Below, in pieces: positions 32,250 to 41,361 of a stretch of 53,628 bases of DNA. The position numbers were made by a program, and so were the translations under genes. How positions within the stretch are numbered: the first letter of the stretch is position 1; the number at the start of each line of letters is the position of its first letter. The notes below the pieces were generated by a model. It saw only the letters and a list, made by a program, of their open reading frames with translations. It had not been told where the DNA came from and made no database searches. This stretch comes from FW021-bin31 sp964478125 (GTDB lineage: Bacteria; Bacteroidota; Bacteroidia; Chitinophagales; Chitinophagaceae), in assembly GCA_964478125.1 (NCBI GenBank), contig CAYZGR010000016.1:1-53628 (forward strand). The letters run 5' to 3'.

Positions 32250-33596
32250 ATGAAGAAGATTTTTCCATGGATCGTAGTGCTGTTGAGCTTTTCCCTCATA
32301 GGAATTATATTTATTCAGTACAATTGGATAAAGAATGCGGTTGACTTGAGGGAGAAGCAATATGATCAACGGATGTTGGTGGCCCTGGATAATATTCGTA
32401 AAGAAATTGTGAACAATGAACATGGCCTTTCTTATTCTTCAGACCCCTCTCATCCGGGGAATCAGCCATGGCAAAGTTTGCTCCGGAGGTTTTCACATAA
32501 CAATCAGATTTTTCCTGTTCGTTTCCGTTATTCCAATAAGGAAATAAGCGGCATTATCAAGGACAATCTGGAGAAGCAGGGATTTGAGATCCCGTATGAA
32601 TTTGCGGTCCTTAATATTTACCCCTTTACCTCCGAATACGAGCTTTATTCCCCACATTTCTTTAAGGCATTTAGGGATTCTGCCAATCACAAACAGTTTA
32701 AGACACCACTTGTAGCAGACCGGGCAGGCATAGGAGAAATGATGAATACAAGTTTCGAAATGCTGGATATTATTGTGCCGACGGATAATTATGTAACCAC
32801 TATTCTGAGTTCTTTAAAATGGATCATTGGGGGATCGGTCTTATTTACGCTTATTATTATTACGGCATTTGCCTTAACGATCTTTGTGATGTTACGGCAA
32901 AAAAAATTATCTGCCATTAAATCGGACTTTATCAACAACATGACCCATGAATTTAAAACTCCGTTAGCTACTATCTCTTTGGCGGTAGACGCCATTGGTA
33001 ATGATAAAGTGTTATATAAAAAGGAAAAGGTTCATTATTTTGCAGATATTATAAAAGCGGAAAACAAACGAATGCTCAAACAGGTAGAAACGATCTTACA
33101 GTCGGCATTGTTGGATCGTGAAGAAATAAAACTCAACCTGCAGATGTTGAATGCACATGATATCATTCGTAAGGCCGTTCATAATATAGAACTACAAATG
33201 AAAAATAAAAGTGGCAAAATAGATGTTGATTTTTGTGCGAAAGATCCGAAGGTGTTAGTTGACGAAGTTCATTTTTCTAATATTATTTCCAATCTGTTAG
33301 ACAATGCTATTAAATATGCCAGAGAATCTCCATTGATTCGGGTTAAGACGTCGAATCGTAAGCGGTCTTTCGTAATTTCGATCTCGGATAACGGCATTGG
33401 TATGAGCAAAGAAACCCAGGCCCGTATTTTTGAAAAGTTCTATCGTGCGCATACCGGTAATTTACATAATGTAAAAGGGTTTGGGCTGGGATTGGCGTAT
33501 GTAAAAACCATAGTGGAAGGACATAAGGGAAAGATCAGGGTAGAAAGTACGCTCGGCAAAGGCAGTACATTTGAAATAGAACTACCCCAACCCTGA
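32250..33596 (+). CDS. Membrane sensor histidine kinase
   Basis: Inner-membrane two-component kinase of 448 residues. Span 1 is at about 7-25, a periplasmic sensor of about 160 residues follows, span 2 at about 190-214, then HisKA with the phospho-accepting His233 in INNMTHEFKTPLATISL, and HATPase_c with N box NLLDNAIKYA, G1 DNGIGMS and G2 GFGLGLAYV. There is no HAMP domain. The WIKNAVDLREKQYDQR segment after span 1 is typical of Bacteroidota RprX-like kinases, which usually sit next to an OmpR-type regulator gene; none is adjacent here, so the cognate regulator is unknown. The alpha/beta hydrolase gene follows by 17 bp. Confidence 0.95.
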   Translation: MKKIFPWIVVLLSFSLIGIIFIQYNWIKNAVDLREKQYDQRMLVALDNIRKEIVNNEHGLSYSSDPSHPGNQPWQSLLRRFSHNNQIFPVRFRYSNKEISGIIKDNLEKQGFEIPYEFAVLNIYPFTSEYELYSPHFFKAFRDSANHKQFKTPLVADRAGIGEMMNTSFEMLDIIVPTDNYVTTILSSLKWIIGGSVLFTLIIITAFALTIFVMLRQKKLSAIKSDFINNMTHEFKTPLATISLAVDAIGNDKVLYKKEKVHYFADIIKAENKRMLKQVETILQSALLDREEIKLNLQMLNAHDIIRKAVHNIELQMKNKSGKIDVDFCAKDPKVLVDEVHFSNIISNLLDNAIKYARESPLIRVKTSNRKRSFVISISDNGIGMSKETQARIFEKFYRAHTGNLHNVKGFGLGLAYVKTIVEGHKGKIRVESTLGKGSTFEIELPQP

Positions 33597-33613
33597 TTTC
33601 TGTACTGTTTGAT

Positions 33614-34420
33614 ATGAAAAAAAGAATTAGAAAGATCGTATACCCTATTCTGCTGCTGTTTACTCTTTATATTGTTGCCGGAATGGTTTTGTCCAAAAGG
33701 CAGGAGCAAATCATTTTTAAGCCTGAAAAACTGGATAGCAGTTATTCTTTTCAGACGCTTTATCCTCATAAGGTATTTGATATTCCCGTTAATGCAACTT
33801 CCCGCCTGAGTATTCTGTACGTTTATACGGACAGTTCTAAAGGTCAGGTATTATACTTTCCTGGTAACTCGGGAAATATATCTACACATCTTGGCGCATT
33901 GCCGTTCTTTCTAAAAAGAGGATATAATGTTTTTATAATGGATTATCCCGGATTTGGAAAAAGTACGGGAACCCCTACAGAGAATGCTTTATATGAAGAT
34001 GCAGATATTGTGTATCAACTTGCGTTGCGTTATGCGGGACCGGATAAAACATTGATCTATGGAACCGGGTTAGGAGGCGGCGTAGCGGCCCATCTGGCTG
34101 CCCGACGGAAATGTAAAGCCCTTGTTTTGCAAAGCACATTTTATAGTATGACTGCGCTGGCACATCATTATTTACCTGTTTATCCCGTCAAAAAATATCT
34201 TAAGTATTCCTTTCCTGTTTATCATGCGGTTCAGCGCACGCTGGCGCCTATAGTTTTATTTCATGGAAAGAAAGACCGGAAAATCCCTTTTTCCCAGGCG
34301 GAAAAATTAGCGGGGCTTTTAAGTCCCAAAGATCGCTTTATCCCCTTACCCAACGCTTCTCATGATAACGTGATGCGACAACCACGTTTTAAACGCGTGA
34401 TGGATTCCTTAATCAAATAG
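33614..34420 (+). CDS. Alpha/beta-hydrolase-fold protein with Gly in the nucleophile position
   Basis: A 268-residue BEM46-like alpha/beta hydrolase with an N-terminal anchor (about 5-25, KIVYPILLLFTLYIVAGMVL). The oxyanion region YFPGNSGN (about 81-88), strand-helix FIMDYPGFGKSTG and the acid in LFHGKKDRKIPF (about Asp222) are intact, as is the His of PNASHDN (about 252). The nucleophile elbow, normally GxSxG, reads YGTGLGGG: residue 152 is Gly (codon GGG at 34067-34069), so the catalytic Ser is absent. It could be an inactive scaffold or binding protein, or use a non-canonical residue. It lies 17 bp after the sensor kinase and is likely co-transcribed. Sequence quality at the codon should be confirmed. 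Confidence 0.88.
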   Translation: MKKRIRKIVYPILLLFTLYIVAGMVLSKRQEQIIFKPEKLDSSYSFQTLYPHKVFDIPVNATSRLSILYVYTDSSKGQVLYFPGNSGNISTHLGALPFFLKRGYNVFIMDYPGFGKSTGTPTENALYEDADIVYQLALRYAGPDKTLIYGTGLGGGVAAHLAARRKCKALVLQSTFYSMTALAHHYLPVYPVKKYLKYSFPVYHAVQRTLAPIVLFHGKKDRKIPFSQAEKLAGLLSPKDRFIPLPNASHDNVMRQPRFKRVMDSLIK

Positions 34421-34448
34421 CTATTAATCATCATTCGTAATTCATAAT

Positions 34449-35372
34449 TTACGACACGAAATGGCGTAAACGACCTCCCTTCCGCGTCACTTGGAAATGA
34501 TGAGGTAAACCCAGGCGTAAAGCAAAGTTATCGTATTGATGACCGGCCGGGAAACCAAAACAAACCGGATAGGAATATTCCTTTACCTTATCGTAAATAA
34601 TTTCATAAGCAGTTTGTCCGAATGGGATTTCATCTTCTTTTAGACGCGTGAAGCCTCCTACTAGCAAACCTTTTAAAAAGGAAAGTTTATCAGCCCTTTT
34701 CAGCGTCCACATCATACTGTCGATCTTGTATAGATATTCGTGAACATCTTCGATAAATAAGATCTTCCCATCTGTGTCCAGATCAGAATCTGATCCGACC
34801 ATTTCGGCTAATAAAGAAAGATTCCCACCTACCAGAATACCTTCGGTCTCGCCCGCGCGGTTCAGTTCGTGTGGCTCCGTTTCGTATAGGAGTGGAGCCC
34901 CCCTGAATGCCTGTTGTATGGTGGCTGCAGAGCGGTCGGTAGTTCCATATTTCAGGTCAATACACATCTCACAATGCAGGGTGGGAATATGCAATTGCGT
35001 ATGCACAAAAGAATGAATAACCGTAATATCGCTGTAACCGCAAAGCCATTTGGGATGTTCATAAAAATGATTGAAATCAATCTGGTCAATGATCCTTATT
35101 GTACCATAACCGCCTCTCCCGAAGAGGATCAAACGAATTTCTTCGTCATTCAGCATGTCCTGAAGATCTGCAGCCCGCTCTTTGTCCGTACCTGCATACT
35201 GATAATATTGTTGGTCAATAGTTGCACCTAATTTCACTTTATATCCCCAAAGTTGCAGCGCCTCCATCGCGGGTTGTACATCTTCCAGGCAAAAATAGCC
35301 TGCAGGACAGGTAATACCTATGGTGTCGCCCACTTTAAGATAAGGCGGGATCTTCGATGGGGGAGCATTCAT
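34449..35372 (-). CDS. LD-carboxypeptidase, peptidase family S66 (second copy)
   Basis: Cytosolic serine peptidase that removes the terminal D-Ala from murein tetrapeptides during cell-wall recycling; MccF-type relatives hydrolyse microcin C-like compounds. The 307 residues hold the S66 landmarks: VGDTIGITCPAG at the start, FGRGGYG, nucleophile Ser in CGYSDIT (about 124), Glu in FIEDVHEYLY and His in FGFPAGHQYDN. It is a close paralogue of the gene just upstream and overlaps its end by 38 bp, so the two copies are coupled. Together with the upstream permease they form one reverse-strand unit. Confidence 0.94.
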   Translation of the reverse strand: MNAPPSKIPPYLKVGDTIGITCPAGYFCLEDVQPAMEALQLWGYKVKLGATIDQQYYQYAGTDKERAADLQDMLNDEEIRLILFGRGGYGTIRIIDQIDFNHFYEHPKWLCGYSDITVIHSFVHTQLHIPTLHCEMCIDLKYGTTDRSAATIQQAFRGAPLLYETEPHELNRAGETEGILVGGNLSLLAEMVGSDSDLDTDGKILFIEDVHEYLYKIDSMMWTLKRADKLSFLKGLLVGGFTRLKEDEIPFGQTAYEIIYDKVKEYSYPVCFGFPAGHQYDNFALRLGLPHHFQVTRKGGRLRHFVS

Positions 35373-36288
35373 TTTTTACTTCTTTTAAAATGTTTGGAGT
35401 GCCTGTTTCAAACCGATAGAAAGCGCCCTCTTTTAAAGCAGAGTTTTCGGGCTGATGACCAACAGGAAATCCGAAGGCCACCGGATATTTATAAGTACGG
35501 ACCTTATCGTAGATCAATTCCCATTCTGTTTGCCCGAAAGGCGCTTCCGTATCTTTCCCGTTCGTAAAGCTTCCCACGATCAGACCTGCGAGATCTTGTA
35601 ACCAGCCCGCTCTTTTCAGGGTCATCATCATGCGGTCAATACTGTATTTATATTCTCCTGTGTCTTCAATAAATAATATTTTATCTTTCATAACCGGTTG
35701 CGAATTTGAACCGCAAATAGCAGCCAGTAAACAAAGATTACCGCCTATTAACCTACCTTCAGCTATCCCTTCCCGGTCTAATTTATTTTTGGGGAAAGTA
35801 TAATAGTGTGGTTCTCCTTTTAAGGAATCTCTCAAGCTACTTACGTATTGATCTTCTTTGTTCTCAGGAGTGATTCCGCCGCACATAAGGGAATGGAGGG
35901 TCTGTATGTGATAGTTATGAACTATATGCAAATGCAGCGCGGTGATATCACTGTAACCGCAGATCCATTTAGGATGTTCTTTAAAATGAGAAAAATCAAG
36001 CTGATCCAGTATGCGCAATACACCATATCCCCCTCTTCCAAATATAATTGCTTTGATGGTATCATCATCCATCATATCCTGCAACTCATTAATACGCTGC
36101 TCGTCTGTAGCCGAAAAGTTGTGAAAACGGGTTCTGGTGGTTTCGCCTTTTTTTACCCGATACCCCCACGAACGAATAATATTGCTGCCATATTCTATTA
36201 ATTTGGGGTCTGCTTTACTTGCAGGGCATGTGATTCCAATGGTATCTCCTTTTTTTAGATAGGGAGGAATGATCATTTGTGTACGCAT
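35335..36288 (-). CDS. LD-carboxypeptidase, peptidase family S66 (first copy)
   Basis: Second S66 serine carboxypeptidase of 317 residues, probably from tandem duplication: shared blocks with its neighbour include IPPYLKKGDTIGITCPAS, FGRGGYGVLRILDQLDF, HPKWICGYSDITALH and FGFPVGHQPEN. The Ser-Glu-His triad is intact (Ser in GYSDIT, Glu in FIEDTGEYKY, His in VGHQ). Two paralogues may split substrates, such as tetrapeptide versus free L,D-dipeptides, but that is inference. It follows the amino-acid permease by 33 bp, and its last 38 bp overlap the next gene. Confidence 0.94.
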   Translation of the reverse strand: MRTQMIIPPYLKKGDTIGITCPASKADPKLIEYGSNIIRSWGYRVKKGETTRTRFHNFSATDEQRINELQDMMDDDTIKAIIFGRGGYGVLRILDQLDFSHFKEHPKWICGYSDITALHLHIVHNYHIQTLHSLMCGGITPENKEDQYVSSLRDSLKGEPHYYTFPKNKLDREGIAEGRLIGGNLCLLAAICGSNSQPVMKDKILFIEDTGEYKYSIDRMMMTLKRAGWLQDLAGLIVGSFTNGKDTEAPFGQTEWELIYDKVRTYKYPVAFGFPVGHQPENSALKEGAFYRFETGTPNILKEVKNECSPIEDPALS

Positions 36289-36321
36289 TTGTATAGAGCT
36301 ATAAGAATTCGGAGGTAAAGA

Positions 36322-37785
36322 TCATATTTTCTGTCGCTGATCGTTGTATTTCTTTTTCATGAGATAATATAGCGGGATGCCCAACACGACCAGGAATAGT
36401 CCCGGCCAGGTATATAACGGTCTTAAAATGAACAGTGAGATACAAACTGCAGCTGCCATGAGTATATAGATAGCGGGTAAAACAGGATACCCCGGCGCTT
36501 TATAGGTACGTTCCATATCCGGTCTTTTGATTCTTAAGATATAAATTCCTGCAATGGTCAGAATATAAAAAAGCAGGACAACAAAAATAATATAGTTTAA
36601 AAGATCACTATATCGCCCGGATAAGCACAGAACAGAAGCCCAAAAGCATTGGATCCAGATGGCATAGGCAGGAACGCCCTGTTTGTTGAGCCTGCCTGCT
36701 TTCGGGAAAAACAATCCGTCCCGGGCCATGGTATAATAAATTCGTGCTCCACTCAGGATCAATCCATTATTGCAACCGAAAGTAGAGACCAGGATCATCA
36801 CGGCTATCACAATGGCTCCTGTTCCCCCAAAAATATATAGAGAAGCAGAAGCCGCTACCCGGGATGCAGGGGCAAAGGCGATCTCCTTCATAGGTAAAAT
36901 AGCCACATAGACAAAATTGCAGATCAGATAAAGAATAGTAACGAGTAAAGTCCCAAAGAACAGGCTACGGGCGACATTCTTTTTGGGATTCTTTACCTCG
37001 GATGCAATGGAAGTGACACTGTTCCAGGCATCGCTCGAAAATAAAGAACCCACCATTGCCACTCCAATAAAGCCCAGGAGCTCCAGCCCGTCAATGGGAA
37101 TGGCTTCAGAATAATTACCGGTTTCACGAGAAAGTTTATAATGAAAGCCGTTCCATGCCCCGGACCAGTTGACCGATAGAATCCCTTCCCGAACAGCAGC
37201 CAGCCCAAAACCGATGAGCAGGATCAATGCCAGTACCTTGAGTACGGTGAAACTGCCTTGTATGGCACGTCCTTTATTGATCCCCCGCGTGTTGATGTAA
37301 CTTAATATAATAATAGACAAAATAGCAATGAGTTGGGCCATGGAGACAGGAAAAGGACCTATGGAAAATAAAATATGAGACTCTCCCAGTCCGGGTACCA
37401 GATAGGCCAGGTATTTGGCAAATGCTACAGCCACAGCCGCTATGGTACCGCATTCAATAACTGCAAAATAGGCCCAGCCGTATAAAAAACCGATCATAGG
37501 GTTGTAAGCTTCCCGTAAAAAAACATATTGACCGCCCGCCCGGGGAAATAAAGCGGCTAATTCTCCATAGCAGAGCGCGCCTACGATGGTCATGAAACCA
37601 CCCAGTAGCCATACCAGCAACATCCAGCCCATTCCGCCTACCGTTCTGGAGATCTCCGCACTGGTTAAAAAGATACCCGATCCGATCATGATACCGGAGA
37701 CCAGCATAATACCGTCGAATAAACTCACATTACGTTTAAATTCATGGGCCCGGGACCTCTTTGAAGCGGTAATTATTTCGGCCAT
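36322..37785 (-). CDS. Amino-acid permease, APC family
   Basis: Inner-membrane transporter of 487 residues with 12 predicted helices. Helix 1 carries GIMIGSGIFLTSAEI (about 33-47), the unwound substrate-binding segment, and the LLGGFMTIVGALCYGELAALFPRAGGQYVF stretch (quoted in part here as ALCYGELAALFPRAGG) is typical of the LAT/YfnA branch. Substrate is not deducible; L-Ala, Ala-dipeptide-derived amino acids or general uptake are possible. It opens a unit with the two LD-carboxypeptidases, which would release D-Ala and other residues from murein peptides, and is divergent from the FUSC gene. Confidence 0.93.
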   Translation of the reverse strand: MAEIITASKRSRAHEFKRNVSLFDGIMLVSGIMIGSGIFLTSAEISRTVGGMGWMLLVWLLGGFMTIVGALCYGELAALFPRAGGQYVFLREAYNPMIGFLYGWAYFAVIECGTIAAVAVAFAKYLAYLVPGLGESHILFSIGPFPVSMAQLIAILSIIILSYINTRGINKGRAIQGSFTVLKVLALILLIGFGLAAVREGILSVNWSGAWNGFHYKLSRETGNYSEAIPIDGLELLGFIGVAMVGSLFSSDAWNSVTSIASEVKNPKKNVARSLFFGTLLVTILYLICNFVYVAILPMKEIAFAPASRVAASASLYIFGGTGAIVIAVMILVSTFGCNNGLILSGARIYYTMARDGLFFPKAGRLNKQGVPAYAIWIQCFWASVLCLSGRYSDLLNYIIFVVLLFYILTIAGIYILRIKRPDMERTYKAPGYPVLPAIYILMAAAVCISLFILRPLYTWPGLFLVVLGIPLYYLMKKKYNDQRQKI

Positions 37786-37827
37786 AGAATATATTTATTA
37801 CTTTAGGGTATAACCCGCAAAGTAATA

Positions 37828-37835
37828 TAATTTTG
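37828..37835 (+). promoter_or_regulatory. -7-like TAATTTTG at the FUSC start
   Basis: Perfect TAnnTTTG whose last G is the first base of the annotated GTG start. If functional, transcription would begin after that codon, so either the element is a chance match or the true start is downstream. Confidence 0.35.
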
Positions 37836-40042
37836 TGTCCCTTAAAAAACTGTACAAATTGTTTTACCTGAAGAACGTTTTCCTGGATGAATATTTTGAA
37901 CCTGCTCTGGGAAGAACCCTGCGAGCTACTGTAGCATTTATATTACCGCTGGTATGGGGATTGACCGTGGGGAATATGGCGGCAGCTGTTTGGATTGCTA
38001 TCGGTTCCCAGCTTCTTTCCACGGTGGATGTGCCGGGTAGCTACCCGCTTAAATTGCTTGTCATGAGCGGCGCCGTACTTATCACGGGTCTTTCGGGAAT
38101 GCTGGGTGCGCTCATTGGCGGTAGCTGGGTGTGGGCCACCCTCCTGATGCTCATTTTAGCTTTTTTCGGTGGCTTTGTGCGTCAGAGCGGCCCTCATGGT
38201 CCGGGTATCATGTTTAGTGTACTGCTTTTGTACCTTTTGAGTTTGAATCATCCGGGAAATTTTGTTGCAGCAGGTGAAATGTTTGTGTGGATCTTGTGTG
38301 GCGGCATTATTGCCCTTATTTTTACCCTGATCAGTTGGGCCTTTATCCCTTTCAGTCCTTTCAGGAGGTCTGTATCTTATGCCTGGAAGGCAATGTCTGA
38401 CTGGTTGGTGCTTTTATCGGGCACCCTTTCAAAAGACAAGGATCGTGATGATCCGGTAAATGTGCTGGACGAGAAAGAATTTGCCTTCCGGGAAGAATTA
38501 ACAAAATCTATGGAAATATTAAGCCGGCATCAGGGTATCGCTCATGCCCGGCACAACCGGTTATCTTATCAATTGGTGGAGCTCCGGCGGATCGTATCTT
38601 TTGTCGATCCGGTAGTTTCTTCTTTGAGAGATGGACTTGATCAGATTAAAACGAATCCCGACTTTCCTGAAAAACTGGTTTTTTATATTCTGGAAAACAT
38701 AAGCCAGGCCATGAGACGCGTAGCGATCAGTATCATTTCGAACCGTCCGGAGGATGTATATACCACCGCACTTAGCATTAAGCGGGCTAAAAACAATATT
38801 GAATTGCTGGAGAAAGATCTGCCCGGCTCCATATCGGCCACCGTGGGAGATCAGCTCATACAGGCTTTGAAAGATCTGACCGAGTATATGGAGGAAGCCC
38901 TGGGATTCCTGGAGTGGATGAGCAATAAATCGGGAAAGATGACTTTTTTTATGCGTAATTTCTTTACCGGAATGACGATCCCTCAAAAGTTGCCTGTAGT
39001 TCGATTTGCATTCAGTTCTAAATCTTTCACTTTTCGTTTCTCTTTACGTCTCGCGCTGGCAATGGGAATAGGTGTTGCAGTGTATAAAATCTTTGATATT
39101 CCAAAAGGATATTGGATCGCGATGACCACCATGATCATCCTGCAACCGGAGTTAGGGGCAACGTTCACCAAAGCTGTAAACAGGCTGAAGGGGACGCTGT
39201 CAGGCGCCATAATCGGCTCCCTTATTTTTCTGTTTCCATTGCCCATGTCCGTTAAATTGGCTATTGTTATCTTTTCTGCCTTTGTTATGATGTATTATAT
39301 TCAGCATAATTATGCATTGGCTGCTTTCTTTATCACCATAATGGTTATTGCTTTGTATCATCTTCTGGAACCGGTGACCTGGCAACTGGCGCTGATCAGG
39401 GTAGTCAATACGCTGGGAGGAGCGGCATTGGCATGGGTGGGTGGATATGCCTTTTTCCCGTTATGGGAAAGATACCGGTTCCCTGCCCTGATCGCCAAGG
39501 CCGCCCAAGCCAATAAAGATTATTTTGATGTGCTAATCACTACCGTTTCTACTGCCAGACATTGGACCAATATGAACTTTGTCCGGCCCCGGAGAGAAGC
39601 TGAAATAGCGAATTCCAACGCTTTCCAATCTTTACGGAGAATGAAGAGTGAGCCGCATAAGAAACAGATGAACCGGCAGCTTTATTTTATTATGGTGGGA
39701 TATAATATACGGCTTACCCGCCTGATCAAGACCTTAAATCAACGGTTGATCAGGCAACCGGATCTGATTCGGTTTAACAAGCTACATACATTCAAGACCC
39801 TAATTGAAGAACTATTGGATAATGCAAAAAACATCGCCGAACAGGAATTCTCATTCCGGCCTGAGAAAATATTGCATCCGGATGAAATCATCCGACAGGC
39901 CAATTTGTTGTTGAGTGCGTTACCCGACAAGGGAAGTGATCAGAAATTAGTCAGGAATCTTCTGGAACGTATTACAAAGGAGGCTGTGGGTTTATATTAT
40001 TCCGTCAATCAAATAAATGCAACTCCTAATTTCGTTAAATAG
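37835..40042 (+). CDS. FUSC family inner-membrane protein (YccS-like)
   Basis: The 735-residue protein has the duplicated FUSC/YccS layout: a block of about six helices (about 27-185), a cytoplasmic helical domain with ISQAMRRVAISIIS, a second membrane block (about 410-555, with GYWIAMTTMIILQPELGATF and TFTKAVNRLKGTLSGA) and a C-terminal cytoplasmic domain. The GYW.A.T..I..QP...T signature supports the aromatic-acid exporter/FUSC family; substrate is unknown. It begins with GTG; a downstream TTG at 37859 is an alternative. Its end overlaps the convergent M23 gene by 8 bp. Confidence 0.93.
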   Translation: MSLKKLYKLFYLKNVFLDEYFEPALGRTLRATVAFILPLVWGLTVGNMAAAVWIAIGSQLLSTVDVPGSYPLKLLVMSGAVLITGLSGMLGALIGGSWVWATLLMLILAFFGGFVRQSGPHGPGIMFSVLLLYLLSLNHPGNFVAAGEMFVWILCGGIIALIFTLISWAFIPFSPFRRSVSYAWKAMSDWLVLLSGTLSKDKDRDDPVNVLDEKEFAFREELTKSMEILSRHQGIAHARHNRLSYQLVELRRIVSFVDPVVSSLRDGLDQIKTNPDFPEKLVFYILENISQAMRRVAISIISNRPEDVYTTALSIKRAKNNIELLEKDLPGSISATVGDQLIQALKDLTEYMEEALGFLEWMSNKSGKMTFFMRNFFTGMTIPQKLPVVRFAFSSKSFTFRFSLRLALAMGIGVAVYKIFDIPKGYWIAMTTMIILQPELGATFTKAVNRLKGTLSGAIIGSLIFLFPLPMSVKLAIVIFSAFVMMYYIQHNYALAAFFITIMVIALYHLLEPVTWQLALIRVVNTLGGAALAWVGGYAFFPLWERYRFPALIAKAAQANKDYFDVLITTVSTARHWTNMNFVRPRREAEIANSNAFQSLRRMKSEPHKKQMNRQLYFIMVGYNIRLTRLIKTLNQRLIRQPDLIRFNKLHTFKTLIEELLDNAKNIAEQEFSFRPEKILHPDEIIRQANLLLSALPDKGSDQKLVRNLLERITKEAVGLYYSVNQINATPNFVK

Positions 40043-41312
40043 GACGCTGCTGTTGCATGGATATGGAGTCAAGAGCCACTTGATCCAGCGCTGTTTTTTC
40101 TTTACTTACCAGTTGCAAGAAAGCTTCCCGGTCGCTTTGTTTTATAGGTTCTGCAGGGGGAAAATGCTGTTTAAGCGGATCAACCTGCCTGCCATTCTTC
40201 CAAAAGCGATAACATACATGCGGGCCCGTGGCCAGTCCGGTCATTCCCACATAGCCGATGACCTGTCCTTGCTTTACATGTTGCCCTACTTTGACCGCTC
40301 TTCTGCTCATGTGAAGATATTGGGTAGTATATACGCTGTTGTGCCGGATTTTTACATAATTACCATTAAAACGGCTATAGCGGGAAGCAATAACGGTGCC
40401 TGCAGCGGTAGACATAATAGGGGTTCCTTTGGGAGCTGCATAATCTGTCCCCAAGTGGGCCTTCCATCTGTGTTGTATAGGATGAAAGCGCCGAAGCGAA
40501 TAGTGAGAAGAAATGTGATAATATTTTAAAGGCGCTTTTAAAAAGGCCTTGCGCAGACTTTTTGCAGTTGCGTCATAATACCCGTCCGTATTCGTGCTGT
40601 CATCTTTAAAATAAAAAGCATAAAACTTTTGACCCTCATGTTCAAATACTGCCGCTTTGATCTTTCCCAAACCCACGGGCTGTCCTTTTATGTATTGCTG
40701 ATCGTAAATCACTTTGAACCAGTCTCCTTTTTTAATAGAATAAAAATCAATATCCCAGGCATAGATTTCAGCCAGCTTTATCGCCAGATCCGGGTCCGCT
40801 TGCGCTTTTTGCAGGGCCTGAAACAACGAGTGGCGGATCACTCCTGAAGAGCTCCTGCTTCTAACCGTTACCGGTAATTTGTCTTTATAAATTTTTACGG
40901 AATCCATCAGGTCGTAGACAACGTAATCTATCGGGTTGGGCTGGTATACAAAATAGCAGGCTTTCTGCAGGCTGTCGTTGGTACAGAACAGCGTATAAGG
41001 CAGGCCGGCCCGCAAATCCCGGATGTCAAATATTTCCCGCGACTTCTTTGCTAAAAGGGCCAGTTTTTGCGAACTGATACCATGGGGGGTAAGAATATTG
41101 GATAAAAACTCGTTGTGACGAATTGTAGCCCTGATAACCTTAAAAGAATCTACCGGCAGCCCAAATTCCCGATGGATCACGACCGGAGAATCGATACGTA
41201 GGGAATCTTTTTCCTCATTTCCATTTCCCGAAGTGTTTTGGCAGGAAGGATACCAGATAACTGCAGACAACAGGCAAATGAAGGAAAAAAAAGTTCTGAA
41301 TGGCAATTTCAT
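40035..41312 (-). CDS. Peptidoglycan DD-metallopeptidase, M23 family, with His-to-Cys variant
   Basis: Zinc endopeptidase expected to cleave peptidoglycan cross-links in the periplasm. From the ATG at 41312 the product is 425 residues with a signal peptide (MKLPFRTFFSFICLLSAVIW) that may be a lipoprotein (PSC). A long N-terminal region with SPVVIHREFGLPVDSFKVI and LysM-unlike beta segments precedes the M23 domain (about 285-385): the first ligands HLGTDYAAPKG are intact, and YLHMSRRAVKVGQHV follows, but the final HxH reads GPHVCYRFW, with Cys in place of the last His ligand. Cys can ligate zinc, so this may still be active. An upstream ATG at 41351 gives a less typical start. It is convergent with FUSC. 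Confidence 0.92.
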   Translation of the reverse strand: MKLPFRTFFSFICLLSAVIWYPSCQNTSGNGNEEKDSLRIDSPVVIHREFGLPVDSFKVIRATIRHNEFLSNILTPHGISSQKLALLAKKSREIFDIRDLRAGLPYTLFCTNDSLQKACYFVYQPNPIDYVVYDLMDSVKIYKDKLPVTVRSRSSSGVIRHSLFQALQKAQADPDLAIKLAEIYAWDIDFYSIKKGDWFKVIYDQQYIKGQPVGLGKIKAAVFEHEGQKFYAFYFKDDSTNTDGYYDATAKSLRKAFLKAPLKYYHISSHYSLRRFHPIQHRWKAHLGTDYAAPKGTPIMSTAAGTVIASRYSRFNGNYVKIRHNSVYTTQYLHMSRRAVKVGQHVKQGQVIGYVGMTGLATGPHVCYRFWKNGRQVDPLKQHFPPAEPIKQSDREAFLQLVSKEKTALDQVALDSISMQQQRPI

Positions 41313-41361
41313 AATACTTGTCAGAATAAAATATTGTTTTAAATAAAACAAGGCTCCGGAG

